From Micromonospora gifhornensis (GTDB lineage: Bacteria; Actinomycetota; Actinomycetes; Mycobacteriales; Micromonosporaceae): a DNA stretch of 64,000 nt. The notes beneath the pieces are model-generated. The model was given only the letters and a program-made list of their open reading frames with translations. It was not told the origin of the DNA and did no database searches. The translations under genes and the position numbers were made by a program. Position 1 is the stretch's first letter. Every line of letters starts with the position of its first letter. This document shows positions 1-7,503 of the stretch, one piece after another. Location of the stretch: contig NZ_BOPA01000006.1 in the NCBI RefSeq assembly GCF_016863515.1, positions 1-64,000 of the forward strand, read 5' to 3'.

Positions 1-90
1 CGCTGGCCCCGACCGCGCTGGCCCCGACCGCGCTGGCCCCGACCGCGCTGGCCCCGACCTCGCTGGCCCCGACCGCGCTGGCCCCGACCT
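1..90. repeat. 15-bp tandem repeat, six copies
   Basis: Six head-to-tail copies of CGCTGGCCCCGACCG, with a single change (CCG to CCT at the unit end) in copies 4 and 6. The unit length is a multiple of three, so copy number could vary without breaking a reading frame. The array may extend upstream of the window. Confidence 0.9.
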
Positions 91-131
91 CGCCCCCTTG
101 TAGCGCTGTCCCGGAGCAGGTCCAGCAATAG
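1..131 (+). CDS. 3' end of a protein with LAPTA pentapeptide repeats (partial)
   Basis: Six tandem copies of a 15-bp unit fill positions 1-90. Read in the frame beginning at base 3 they give the pentapeptide Leu-Ala-Pro-Thr-Ala (Ser in the fifth place in copies 4 and 6), followed by a short tail ending in Glu-Gln-Val-Gln-Gln and a TAG stop at 129-131. Third codon positions in this frame are almost all G or C, as in the real genes nearby, which favours coding. The gene would start upstream of the window. Pro/Ala/Thr-rich repeats of this kind usually form a disordered or wall-spanning tail. No domain is visible, so no function is assigned. The repeat could instead be non-coding DNA that happens to be open. 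Confidence 0.35.
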   Translation, partial: LAPTALAPTALAPTALAPTSLAPTALAPTSPPCSAVPEQVQQ

Positions 132-640
132 CGGCGATGTTGCGGCATCGCGCCGGCGTGCACCCAGCAACTTCAGCGTTGTTGCAGAGCCACCGCCTGG
201 ACAAGCGCTGTCGGTGGCGGACGCACAGGTGCCGGTGCAGAGTGCCCTGTTGCGGCATCGCCCCGCACCAGGCCCAGCAAGTACGGCGATGTTGCGGTAT
301 CAACTCGGCCCGCACCCAGCAATTTCGGCGTTGTTGCGGCATTGCCCCACGCAGCACCCAGCAACTTCGGCGGTATTGCGAGCGGCCGCCGGGCCCAGCC
401 CAGTCGGTTGTGCGCGTCACGCCGGACCCGACCAGCAGCTACGAGCTGAGGCGGCATCACCTGGTCCTGTTGCGGCGTCGCGCCGGACGCCCTCGACAAG
501 TTCGGTGATGTTGCGGTGTCGACGCGGCCTGCACCCAGCAACTTCGGCGTTGTTGCGCGCGGCCACGCAGACCTCACCCAGCAGGACCGGGCTGACGCGC
601 CATCACCCGCACTGCACCCAGCAAACCTCTGGGAAGTCGC
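119..640. repeat. degenerate 42-bp repeat array, non-coding
   Basis: Copies of a unit close to CACCCAGCAACTTCGGCG followed by TTGTTGCGGCATCG begin near 119, 161, 271, 313, 355, 448, 490, 532, 575 and 615. Neighbouring copies are spaced 42 bp apart, with 40 and 43 at the decayed end. The jumps 161 to 271 and 355 to 448 are not multiples of 42, so no single reading frame runs through the array and it is unlikely to be coding. Each unit holds a short dyad, GCAAC and GTTGC around a GC-rich centre. The rest of the gene-free stretch to 835 shows only a 7-bp repeat. Confidence 0.75.
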
Positions 641-746
641 GCCCGCCCGATCCCCACAACCGCAGCGACAGCGCATGCTGCTCTCAGCCCCGCCTCACCC
701 CGTTGACCGAGAAGCGGACGCAACCCGAGCGCAACCCGAACGCTGA

Positions 747-802
747 CCCGTGGCCCGTGGCCCGTGGCCCGTGGCCCGTGCCCGTGACCCCGTGACCCCG
801 TG
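747..802. repeat. 7-bp tandem repeat (CCCGTGG)
   Basis: Four exact copies of CCCGTGG are followed by degenerate copies (CCCGTGA and similar) up to about 802. This is a simple-sequence tract in non-coding DNA. Confidence 0.8.
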
Positions 803-835
803 ATTCGTAAGCCGACGACGGCGCATGCCACGGAC

Positions 836-909
836 GGGTTTCCGGGGGAGCCCACCCGCGCAGGGATCAAGCCTGACCGCCCGGAGCGGGTGGGCTCCCC
901 CGGAAACCC
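836..909 (-). terminator. 24-bp perfect inverted repeat, probable terminator of the aldehyde dehydrogenase operon
   Basis: Bases 836-859 are the exact reverse complement of 886-909, with a 26-base loop. The structure lies 56 nt past the stop codon of the minus-strand gene at 965. It has no U-tract, as is common in actinobacteria. The stem is unusually long. A 23-bp direct repeat (907-925 and 930-948 share CCCACCCAGGGACAGCTAG) follows on the gene side. Confidence 0.65.
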
Positions 910-964
910 ACCCAGGGACAGCTAGAAACCCCACCCAGGGACAGCTAGGGCAAACCCGAAGACC

Positions 965-1789
965 TCAGACGCCCTTCGGGTGCCACACGGTCTTCGTCTC
1001 CAGCAGCGCCGTCATCCGCCCCAGCCCAGGATCGGCCGACCAGTCGTGATCAACCGGCACCGGCCGGAGCACCCGCTTGAGGTTCTCCGCCGCCTTGACC
1101 TCCAGGTCAGCGGCCAACTCGGGGTCGGTGACCCCGGTCAGGTCGATCGCGTTGACGTCCATGTGCGCGGCAAGGGTCGGCACGGTCTCCGACAGGCGAC
1201 CGGTGAGGATGTTGACCACCCCGCCCGGCAGGTCGGAGGTGGCCAGCACCTCGGCCAGGGTCACCGCGGCCAGTGGGGCGGTCGGGGAGGCGGCCACCAC
1301 CACGGTGTTGCCGGTGACGATCGCCGGGGCGATCACGCTGACCAGGCCCAGCAGGGCTGGTGTCTCTGGTGCCACCACCGCCACCACACCGGTCGGCTCG
1401 GGGGCGGAGAGGTTGAAGTAGGGCCCGGCGACCGGGTTCGCGCCGCCGTACACCTGGGGCAGTTTGTCCGACCAGCCTGCGTACCAGACCCAGCGGTCCG
1501 TCGCGGCGTCGACCTCGTCGGCCGGTACGCCCAGGGCCATGAACTGCTCGCGGCGGCCCTCCAGCATCTCGGCGACGCGGTAGAGGATCTGACCCCGGTT
1601 GTACGCGGTGGCCCCGGCCCAGCCCTTCACGGCGGCGCGGGCGGCGACGACGGCGTCCCGCGCGTCCTTGCGGGAGGCCAGCGACACGTTCGCGGATTGC
1701 ACGAGATACGACCGTCCCGACTCGCTTCGCGGGAACTTCCCGCCGATGAAGAGCTTGTACGTCTTGCGTACCGCGATCCGCTCAGACAT
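965..1789 (-). CDS. Short aldehyde dehydrogenase family protein lacking the catalytic domain
   Basis: This 274-residue protein matches only the N-terminal NAD-binding part of the aldehyde dehydrogenase fold (family members are about 480 residues). It has an FIGGKF start and a segment like P-W-N-F-P degraded to PETPALLG. It lacks the catalytic Glu and Cys regions, so it is probably not an active dehydrogenase by itself. It overlaps the end of the full-length dehydrogenase upstream by 8 bp (ATGTCTGA) and is the third gene of a deoC operon. Similar short and long dehydrogenase pairs accompany deoC in other actinobacteria as I recall, which suggests a structural or scaffolding partner rather than a fresh truncation. 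A further upstream start (1852) lies inside the previous gene and is less likely. Confidence 0.85.
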   Translation of the reverse strand: MSERIAVRKTYKLFIGGKFPRSESGRSYLVQSANVSLASRKDARDAVVAARAAVKGWAGATAYNRGQILYRVAEMLEGRREQFMALGVPADEVDAATDRWVWYAGWSDKLPQVYGGANPVAGPYFNLSAPEPTGVVAVVAPETPALLGLVSVIAPAIVTGNTVVVAASPTAPLAAVTLAEVLATSDLPGGVVNILTGRLSETVPTLAAHMDVNAIDLTGVTDPELAADLEVKAAENLKRVLRPVPVDHDWSADPGLGRMTALLETKTVWHPKGV

Positions 1790-3212
1790 TGAGGTACGCC
1801 TCCAGCCCGTGCCGGCCGCCCTCGCGACCGTAGCCCGACTCCTTGTAGCCACCGAACGGCGAGGTCGGGTCGAACTTGTTGAACGTGTTGGCCCAGACCA
1901 CCCCGGCGCGCAGTCGGTCGGCCGTCCACAGGATCCGGGAACCCTTCTCGGTCCAGATCCCGGCCGACAGCCCGTACGGCGTGTTGTTTGCCTTTTCCAC
2001 GGCCTCGGCCGGGGTGCGGAAGGTGAGTACGGACAGCACCGGGCCGAAGATCTCCTCGCGGGCGATCCGGTGTGCCTGGGTGACCCCGGTGAAGATGGTC
2101 GGCGCGAACCAGAAGCCCCGTTCGGGCAGCTCGCACGACGGCGACCACTGCTGCGCGCCTTCGGCGGCCCCGGCCTCGGTCAGTTCCCTGATCCGGGCCA
2201 GCTGGGCGGCCGAGTTGATGGCCCCGATGTCGGTGTTCTTGTCCAGCGGGTCACCGACCCGCAGCTGGGCCATCCGGCGCTTGAGCGATTCCAGCACCTG
2301 CTCGGCGACGGACTCCTGGACCAGCAGCCGGGAACCGGCGCAGCAGACGTGTCCCTGGTTGAAGAAGATGCCGTTGACGATGCCCTCGACGGCCTGGTCG
2401 ACCGGGGCGTCGTCGAAGACGATGTTGGCGGCCTTGCCGCCCAGCTCCAGGGTGAGCTTCTTGCGGCTGCCGGCGACCGCGCGGGCGATGGCCCGACCGA
2501 CGTCGGTGGAGCCGGTGAAGGCGACCTTGTCCACACCGTCGTGCTCGACAAGCGCGCGTCCGGTCTCGCCGGCACCGGTGACGATGTTGACCACGCCGGC
2601 CGGCAGTTCGGCCTGCTGGCAGATCTCGGCGAACAGCAACGCGGTCAGCGGGGTGGTCTCGGCCGGCTTGAGCACCACCGTGTTGCCGGCGGCCAGCGCC
2701 GGGGCGATCTTCCAGGCCAGCATCAGCAGCGGGAAGTTCCACGGGATGACCTGGGCGGCCACGCCGAGCGGCCGCGGGTTGGCGCCGAAGCCTGCGTGGT
2801 TCAGCTTGTCGGCCCAGCCGGCGTAGTAGAAGAAGTGCGCGGCGGCCAACGGCAGGTCGACGTCGCGGGATTCCTTGATCGGCTTGCCGTTGTCCAGGGA
2901 CTCCAGCACGGCCAGTTCGCGGGAGCGTTCCTGGATGATCCGGGCGATCCGGTACAGGTACTTGGCCCGGTCCCGGCCCGGCATCGGACCCCAGACCTTC
3001 TCGTACGCCTTCCGGGCGGCACGGACCGCGCGGTCCACGTCCTGCGGTCCGCCCTCGGCGACCTCGCTGAGCACCTCCTCGGAGGCCGGGTTGATCGACT
3101 TGAAGCTGCCGCCGTCGGCCGGGTCGACGAACGCGCCGTCGATGAACAGGCCGTAGGACGGTTTGATGTCCACCACCGAGCGGGACTCGGGGGCCGGAGC
3201 GTATTCGAACAT
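1782..3212 (-). CDS. NAD-dependent aldehyde dehydrogenase
   Basis: A full-length (476 residues) aldehyde dehydrogenase. The general-base Glu lies in LELGGK near residue 254 and the nucleophilic Cys in GHVCCAGSR near residue 288, with the expected spacing. PWNFPLLM marks the cofactor pocket. It oxidises an aldehyde to the acid with NAD(P). Its place 5 bp after deoC suggests it removes the acetaldehyde released by deoxyribose-phosphate aldolase. It is the second gene of the deoC operon and overlaps the short dehydrogenase downstream. The substrate is inferred from context. Confidence 0.94.
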   Translation of the reverse strand: MFEYAPAPESRSVVDIKPSYGLFIDGAFVDPADGGSFKSINPASEEVLSEVAEGGPQDVDRAVRAARKAYEKVWGPMPGRDRAKYLYRIARIIQERSRELAVLESLDNGKPIKESRDVDLPLAAAHFFYYAGWADKLNHAGFGANPRPLGVAAQVIPWNFPLLMLAWKIAPALAAGNTVVLKPAETTPLTALLFAEICQQAELPAGVVNIVTGAGETGRALVEHDGVDKVAFTGSTDVGRAIARAVAGSRKKLTLELGGKAANIVFDDAPVDQAVEGIVNGIFFNQGHVCCAGSRLLVQESVAEQVLESLKRRMAQLRVGDPLDKNTDIGAINSAAQLARIRELTEAGAAEGAQQWSPSCELPERGFWFAPTIFTGVTQAHRIAREEIFGPVLSVLTFRTPAEAVEKANNTPYGLSAGIWTEKGSRILWTADRLRAGVVWANTFNKFDPTSPFGGYKESGYGREGGRHGLEAYLNV

Positions 3213-3217
3213 CGCGG

Positions 3218-4228
3218 TCAGTCCAGGGTGAAGTAGTCGGGGCCGGCGTAGACGCCGGTCGTCAGCTTGGTGCGCTGCATCAGCAGGTCGTTGAGCAGGC
3301 TGGACGCGCCGAAGCGGAACCAGTCCGGGTCCAGCCAGTCCGGCCCGACGGTCTCGTTGACCATGACCAGGTACTTGATGGCGTCCTTGGTGGTCTTGAT
3401 GCCGCCGGCCGGCTTCACACCGACCTGCCGGCCGGTGGCGGCGCGGAAGTCGCGGACCGCCTCCAGCATCACCAGGGTCACCGGCAGGGTGGCGGCGACC
3501 GGGACCTTGCCGGTGGAGGTCTTGATGAAGTCGCCGCCGGCCAGCATCGCCAGCCAGGAGGCACGACGGACGTTGTCGTACGTGCCGAGTTCGCCGGTCT
3601 CCAGGATCACCTTGAGGTGGGCTCGCGGTCGCCCCTGGCGACCGGCATCATCACCGCCGCAGGCTTCCTTGATCGCGACGATCTCGTCGTAGACCTCGCG
3701 GTAGCGGCCGGCCAGGAAGGCACCCCGGTTGATCACCATGTCGATCTCGTCGGCACCGGCCTCGACGGCGGCGCGGGTGTCGGCGAGCTTGACCTCCAGC
3801 GGCGCCTGACCGGACGGGAACGCCGTCGCCACGCTGGCCAGGTGCGGGGCGGTGCCGCCCGCCGCCCGCCCGGAACCGCGCAGCACCTCGGCCGCGTACG
3901 GGACCATCGAGGGGTAGACGCAGACCGCGCCGACGTGCGGGCAGGACGGGTCGGCCGGGTCGGGGCGCAGCGCCTTGGCGGCGAGCGCCCGCACCTTGCC
4001 CGGAGTGTCCGCGCCTTCCAGCGTCGTCAGGTCGACCATTCGGATCGCGAGGTCGATGGCCTGGGCCTTGGCGGTGGTCTTGATGGAGCGGGTGCCGAGT
4101 TGGGCCGCCCGCTGCTCGGCGCCGACCTGGTCCACGCCCGGTAGGCCGTGCAGGAAGGTCCGCAGAGCGGTCTCGGATCGTCCCAGCTCGGTGAGTTCCG
4201 AGTGGGCCGACGTCGCTGTCGCCGTCAT
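3218..4228 (-). CDS. deoC: Deoxyribose-phosphate aldolase
   Basis: Cleaves 2-deoxyribose-5-phosphate to glyceraldehyde-3-phosphate and acetaldehyde in deoxynucleoside catabolism. The protein has 336 residues. The Schiff-base Lys is in DFIKTSTGK near residue 235, VKPAGGIKT supplies the second Lys, and EIDMVIN carries the conserved Asp. ATG at 4228 is chosen because a TAGACT hexamer ends 8 nt upstream, the pattern of a leaderless promoter. The open frame runs further upstream but would cross upp on the other strand. It leads an operon with two aldehyde dehydrogenase genes and is divergent from upp. Confidence 0.96.
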   Translation of the reverse strand: MTATATSAHSELTELGRSETALRTFLHGLPGVDQVGAEQRAAQLGTRSIKTTAKAQAIDLAIRMVDLTTLEGADTPGKVRALAAKALRPDPADPSCPHVGAVCVYPSMVPYAAEVLRGSGRAAGGTAPHLASVATAFPSGQAPLEVKLADTRAAVEAGADEIDMVINRGAFLAGRYREVYDEIVAIKEACGGDDAGRQGRPRAHLKVILETGELGTYDNVRRASWLAMLAGGDFIKTSTGKVPVAATLPVTLVMLEAVRDFRAATGRQVGVKPAGGIKTTKDAIKYLVMVNETVGPDWLDPDWFRFGASSLLNDLLMQRTKLTTGVYAGPDYFTLD

Positions 4229-4351
4229 GTCCCGAAGTCTACGCAGACCGATGGTGAGTGATCTTGACCAATGCGCTCCGGTGGTGAGCAGGGTCGCTGG
4301 TCGGGCCGGGGGGCCGCGCGCCGCCGTCGGCGGCGGGTAGGTTGAGCGATC

Positions 4352-4984
4352 GTGGACGTACTCGTCATTGACCACCCGCTCGCCCAGTCCCGGCTGACCG
4401 CCATGCGGGACGAACGCACCGATTCCTCCTCGTTTCGGGCAGCACTGCACGAACTCACCACCATGCTGGTGTACGAGGCTGCGCGCTCCTTCCCGATCGA
4501 GCGGTACCCGGTGCAGACGCCGGTGACCGCCACCGAAGGCACCCGGCTGGCCAACCCTCCGCTGCTGGTGCCGGTGCTGCGGGCCGGCCTCGGCATGGCC
4601 GACGCCGCGCTCGGGCTGCTGCCGGAGTCGTCCATGGGCTTCGTCGGGCTGGCCCGTGACGAAGAGACGTTCGAGCCGCGCGCCTACATGGAGTCGCTGC
4701 CCCGGGATCTGAACGGCCTGCCGGTGCTGGTACTCGACCCGATGCTGGCCACCGGCGGCTCGCTGGAGCACTGTTGCCGGCTGCTCGCCGAGCGCGGCTG
4801 CACCGACATCACCGTGCTCTGCGTGCTCGCCGCCCCCGAGGGCATCGAGCGCCTCAAGCGCTCCAACCTGCCGCTGCGCCTGGTCACCGCCGCCATCGAC
4901 CAGGGTCTCAACGGCAGCAAGTTCATCGTCCCCGGCCTGGGCGACGCCGGCGACCGCCAGTTCGGCGGCATGCCCCGCTTCTGA
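4352..4984 (+). CDS. upp: Uracil phosphoribosyltransferase
   Basis: Makes UMP from uracil and PRPP in pyrimidine salvage. The 210-residue length is typical. The PRPP loop [10 protein letters not shown] lies near residues 129-138, and the C-terminal [16 protein letters not shown] contacts uracil. The GTG start has no Shine-Dalgarno sequence but a TAGGTT hexamer ends 9 nt before it, so the transcript is probably leaderless. It is divergent from deoC, and both belong to nucleoside salvage. Confidence 0.96.
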   Translation: MDVLVIDHPLAQSRLTAMRDERTDSSSFRAALHELTTMLVYEAARSFPIERYPVQTPVTATEGTRLANPPLLVPVLRAGLGMADAALGLLPESSMGFVGLARDEETFEPRAYMESLPRDLNGLPVLVLDPMLATGGSLEHCCRLLAERGCTDITVLCVLAAPEGIERLKRSNLPLRLVTAAIDQGLNGSKFIVPGLGDAGDRQFGGMPRF

Positions 4985-5059
4985 CCTGTGCCGTCAACCT
5001 CATGATCAACGGGGCGAGGCGGGGTGTCGGGGGCAGGGGTAGGGATAGCGTTCTGAGGC

Positions 5060-5734
5060 ATGACGGGTGTTCCGCTTGCTGAGGAACTGCTCCTGCTCGC
5101 GTACGACGACGAGACCGGCAAGGCGACCATGCCGCGGATCAGCCTCGACCTGGGGATGGCTGCGGCGGCTCTGATCGAGTTGGCCCTGGCCGGACGGATC
5201 GCGTACGACGACGGCGCGCTGACGGTGGTCGACCCGACGCCGACCGGTGAGCCGGTCATCGACGACGTGCTCACCCGGATCGCCGCCGACACCCCGCACA
5301 GCCCGTCGTCCTGGGTGCAACGGCTGCGCCACGGCCTGCGCGACCGGATCCTCGGTGACCTGTGTGAGCACGGCGTCGTCCGCGATGTCGACGAGACCGA
5401 GCTGGGCTTCATCCACGTACACCGCTATCCGGTGCTGGACCGCTCGGTGGAGGCGGACACCCGGCAACGGCTCGCCGCCGCGCTGACCGGAGCGGCACCG
5501 GACGAGCGGACCGCGGCGCTGGCGACCCTGGTCGCCGTGCTCCGCATGGAGTCCGCCCTCGGGCTGAGCGGCGAGGCCGCCGAGCAGGCCCATCACCGGC
5601 TGGAGGAGATCGCCAGCGGGGCCGGCTTCACCGGCGAGGTCAGCATCGAGGGGTCGGTGGTCCGCCCCTCGGTCGGCCTGGTGGTGGCCGCCCTGGGCCG
5701 TGCCGTCCAAGCCGCCCTCGGCCCCCGCCACTGA
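5060..5734 (+). CDS. GPP34 (GOLPH3-like) family protein
   Basis: 224 residues matching the GPP34 family, the bacterial relatives of the eukaryotic Golgi phosphoprotein GOLPH3. It has the typical N-terminal LAEELLLLAYDDETGK and a repeated-helix body rich in Leu and Ala. The eukaryotic protein binds PI4P. The bacterial role is not settled, and membrane association is only an inference. A TAGCGT hexamer ends 9 nt before the ATG, suggesting a leaderless mRNA. It ends 6 bp before a 54-bp dispersed repeat. Confidence 0.9.
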   Translation: MTGVPLAEELLLLAYDDETGKATMPRISLDLGMAAAALIELALAGRIAYDDGALTVVDPTPTGEPVIDDVLTRIAADTPHSPSSWVQRLRHGLRDRILGDLCEHGVVRDVDETELGFIHVHRYPVLDRSVEADTRQRLAAALTGAAPDERTAALATLVAVLRMESALGLSGEAAEQAHHRLEEIASGAGFTGEVSIEGSVVRPSVGLVVAALGRAVQAALGPRH

Positions 5735-5740
5735 CCTGGT

Positions 5741-5794
5741 GTTAACAGGGGGCCCTTCCTATACCGCAGGCGTTAAGAAGGTGCCCTTCCTTAC
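5741..5794 (+). repeat. 54-bp dispersed intergenic repeat, copy 1
   Basis: The first of three copies in the window (also 27832-27885 and, inverted, 31562-31614). Each copy has two tandem half-units of the form GTTAANAAGGGGCCCTTCC joined by TACCGCAGGC or a close variant. Each half-unit contains the dyad AAGGGGCCCTT. The repeat sits between convergent genes, and its last bases (5791-5793) supply the TAA stop codon of the minus-strand mutase gene. Confidence 0.85.
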
Positions 5795-7455
5795 ATGCCC
5801 AGGGCGTGTGCTGTTTGGGTGCGGAGCGTCGCAACGGCGAGCGCCGCGCGGGAGCGGGCCGCCGCGACGTCGCCGTCCGCGACAGGTTCCACCACCTCCA
5901 GGTACGCCTTGAGCTTCGGTTCCGTGCCGGAGGGGCGGATCACCACCCGGGCGGCGTCGGTACGCAGGATCACCACGTCCGCCTCGGGGAGCAGATCCTG
6001 TGCCTCGGTGACCGGCTGGCCGAGCAGGGTGGCCGGGGTGGCGGCGCGGATCCGGGCCATCGCGTCGGCGATCAGCCGCAGGTCGTCGACGCGTACGGAG
6101 AGTTGGTCGGTGTGGTGCACGCCGAACTCGGCGGCCAACTCGTCAAGCCGGTCGGTGAGCGTACGACCCTGCGCCTTGAGGCCGGCGGCCAACTCGGCGA
6201 CGGTCAGCGCGGCGGTGATGCCGTCCTTGTCCCGGACGTGCTCGGGGGCCACGCAGTAGCCGAGCGCCTCCTCGTAGCCGAAGACCAACGGCTCGGCTCC
6301 GCCACCGGCCCGGACGATCCATTTGAACCCGGTCAACGTCTCGTCGTACGGCAGGCCCCGGGCGGTGCACATGGCCCGCAGCAGCGACGACGACACGATG
6401 GTGGTGGCGTACAGGCCGGTCACCCCGCGTCGCATCAGGTGGTCGGCGAGCAGCACCCCCACCTCGTCGCCGCGCAACATCCGCCAACTCTGCTCGCCCC
6501 GCACGGCCACGGCGCAGCGGTCGGCGTCGGGGTCGTTGGCGATGGCCAGGTCGGCACCGGTCGATTCGGCGAGCGCGACCAGCCGGTCCACCGCGCCCGG
6601 CTCCTCCGGGTTGGGGAAGCTGACGGTGGGGAAATCCGGGTCCGGTTCGGCCTGGTCGGGCACCACCCCGGGCACCGGGAACCCGGCGGCGGTGAAGGCG
6701 GCGGTCAGCACGGCCGCCCCCACGCCGTGCAGCGGGGTGTACGCCACGTTCAGCTCGCGCGGACCACCCGCCGGCAGCACCTCGACCGCGCGGGCCACGT
6801 AACCGGCGACCAGTTCGTCACCGAGCACCTGACCAGCCGGGCCGAGCGGCACCTCGGCGAGCGGGCCGACCGCCCGGATGGCGGCCTCGATGCCGGCGTC
6901 GGCCGGCGGCACGATCTGTGCCCCGGCACCCAGGGCACCGCCCAGTTCCGCGCCGAGGTAGACCTTGTAGCCGTTGTCCTGTGGCGGGTTGTGGCTCGCC
7001 GTGACCATCACCCCGGCCACCGCCCCGAGTTGCCGCACCGCGTAGGCGAGCACCGGGGTGGGCAGCGGTCGGGGGAGCAGCAGGGCGGCGCGTCCCGCGC
7101 CGGTGGCCACCTGGGCGGTCCGCTCGGCGAACTGCCGGGAGCCGTGCCGGGCGTCGTACCCGATCACCAGCGGGCCGGTGCCGCCCTGGGCCGCGAGCCA
7201 GGCGACAAGCCCGGCGGCGGCCTGGGTGACCACGGCGAGGTTCATGCCGTTCGGGCCGGCGCGCAGCGGGCCACGTAGCCCGGCGGTGCCGAAGGTCAGC
7301 GGTCCGGCGAACCGGTCGGCCAACTCCGGCGCGGTGGCGGGAAGACCGTCGAGCACCGCCCGCAGTTCCGCCCGGTCGGCCGGGTCCGGATCGTCGGCGA
7401 GCCAACGCTCGGCCCGCTCGCGAATGCTGTCAAGGTCTTCGGTGTCCGCCGCCAT
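5791..7455 (-). CDS. Phospho-sugar mutase (phosphomannomutase/phosphoglucomutase family)
   Basis: A 554-residue alpha-D-phosphohexomutase. The phosphoserine loop TASHNP is near residue 152, the metal-binding DPDADR near 309, the sugar-binding GFKW further on, and the C-terminal phosphate-binding RPSGTEPKLK is intact. It moves phosphate between C1 and C6 (or C1 and C5 of pentoses). Its location next to deoC and upp suggests a phosphopentomutase-like salvage role, but the sequence alone cannot separate the substrates. The stop codon TAA comes from the dispersed repeat at 5741-5794, so the C-terminus may have been reset by insertion of that repeat. Confidence 0.93.
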   Translation of the reverse strand: MAADTEDLDSIRERAERWLADDPDPADRAELRAVLDGLPATAPELADRFAGPLTFGTAGLRGPLRAGPNGMNLAVVTQAAAGLVAWLAAQGGTGPLVIGYDARHGSRQFAERTAQVATGAGRAALLLPRPLPTPVLAYAVRQLGAVAGVMVTASHNPPQDNGYKVYLGAELGGALGAGAQIVPPADAGIEAAIRAVGPLAEVPLGPAGQVLGDELVAGYVARAVEVLPAGGPRELNVAYTPLHGVGAAVLTAAFTAAGFPVPGVVPDQAEPDPDFPTVSFPNPEEPGAVDRLVALAESTGADLAIANDPDADRCAVAVRGEQSWRMLRGDEVGVLLADHLMRRGVTGLYATTIVSSSLLRAMCTARGLPYDETLTGFKWIVRAGGGAEPLVFGYEEALGYCVAPEHVRDKDGITAALTVAELAAGLKAQGRTLTDRLDELAAEFGVHHTDQLSVRVDDLRLIADAMARIRAATPATLLGQPVTEAQDLLPEADVVILRTDAARVVIRPSGTEPKLKAYLEVVEPVADGDVAAARSRAALAVATLRTQTAHALGM

Positions 7456-7503
7456 TGGCTCTTGATAGCACGACGGCGGATCACCACGGGCGCTCGCCCC
7501 GAC

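Noticed and set aside
119..640. CRISPR-like array
   Set aside because: The 42-bp units are head to tail without unique spacers, are degenerate, and no cas genes are in the window.
214..795. 193-codon open frame in the repeat zone
   Set aside because: It runs through the 42-bp repeats whose phase changes between blocks, has no ribosome site and no recognisable domain.
965..1789. Frameshifted full-length aldehyde dehydrogenase
   Set aside because: No other frame downstream carries the missing Glu/Cys regions, and the gene keeps a clean start and stop, so it is a genuinely short family member.
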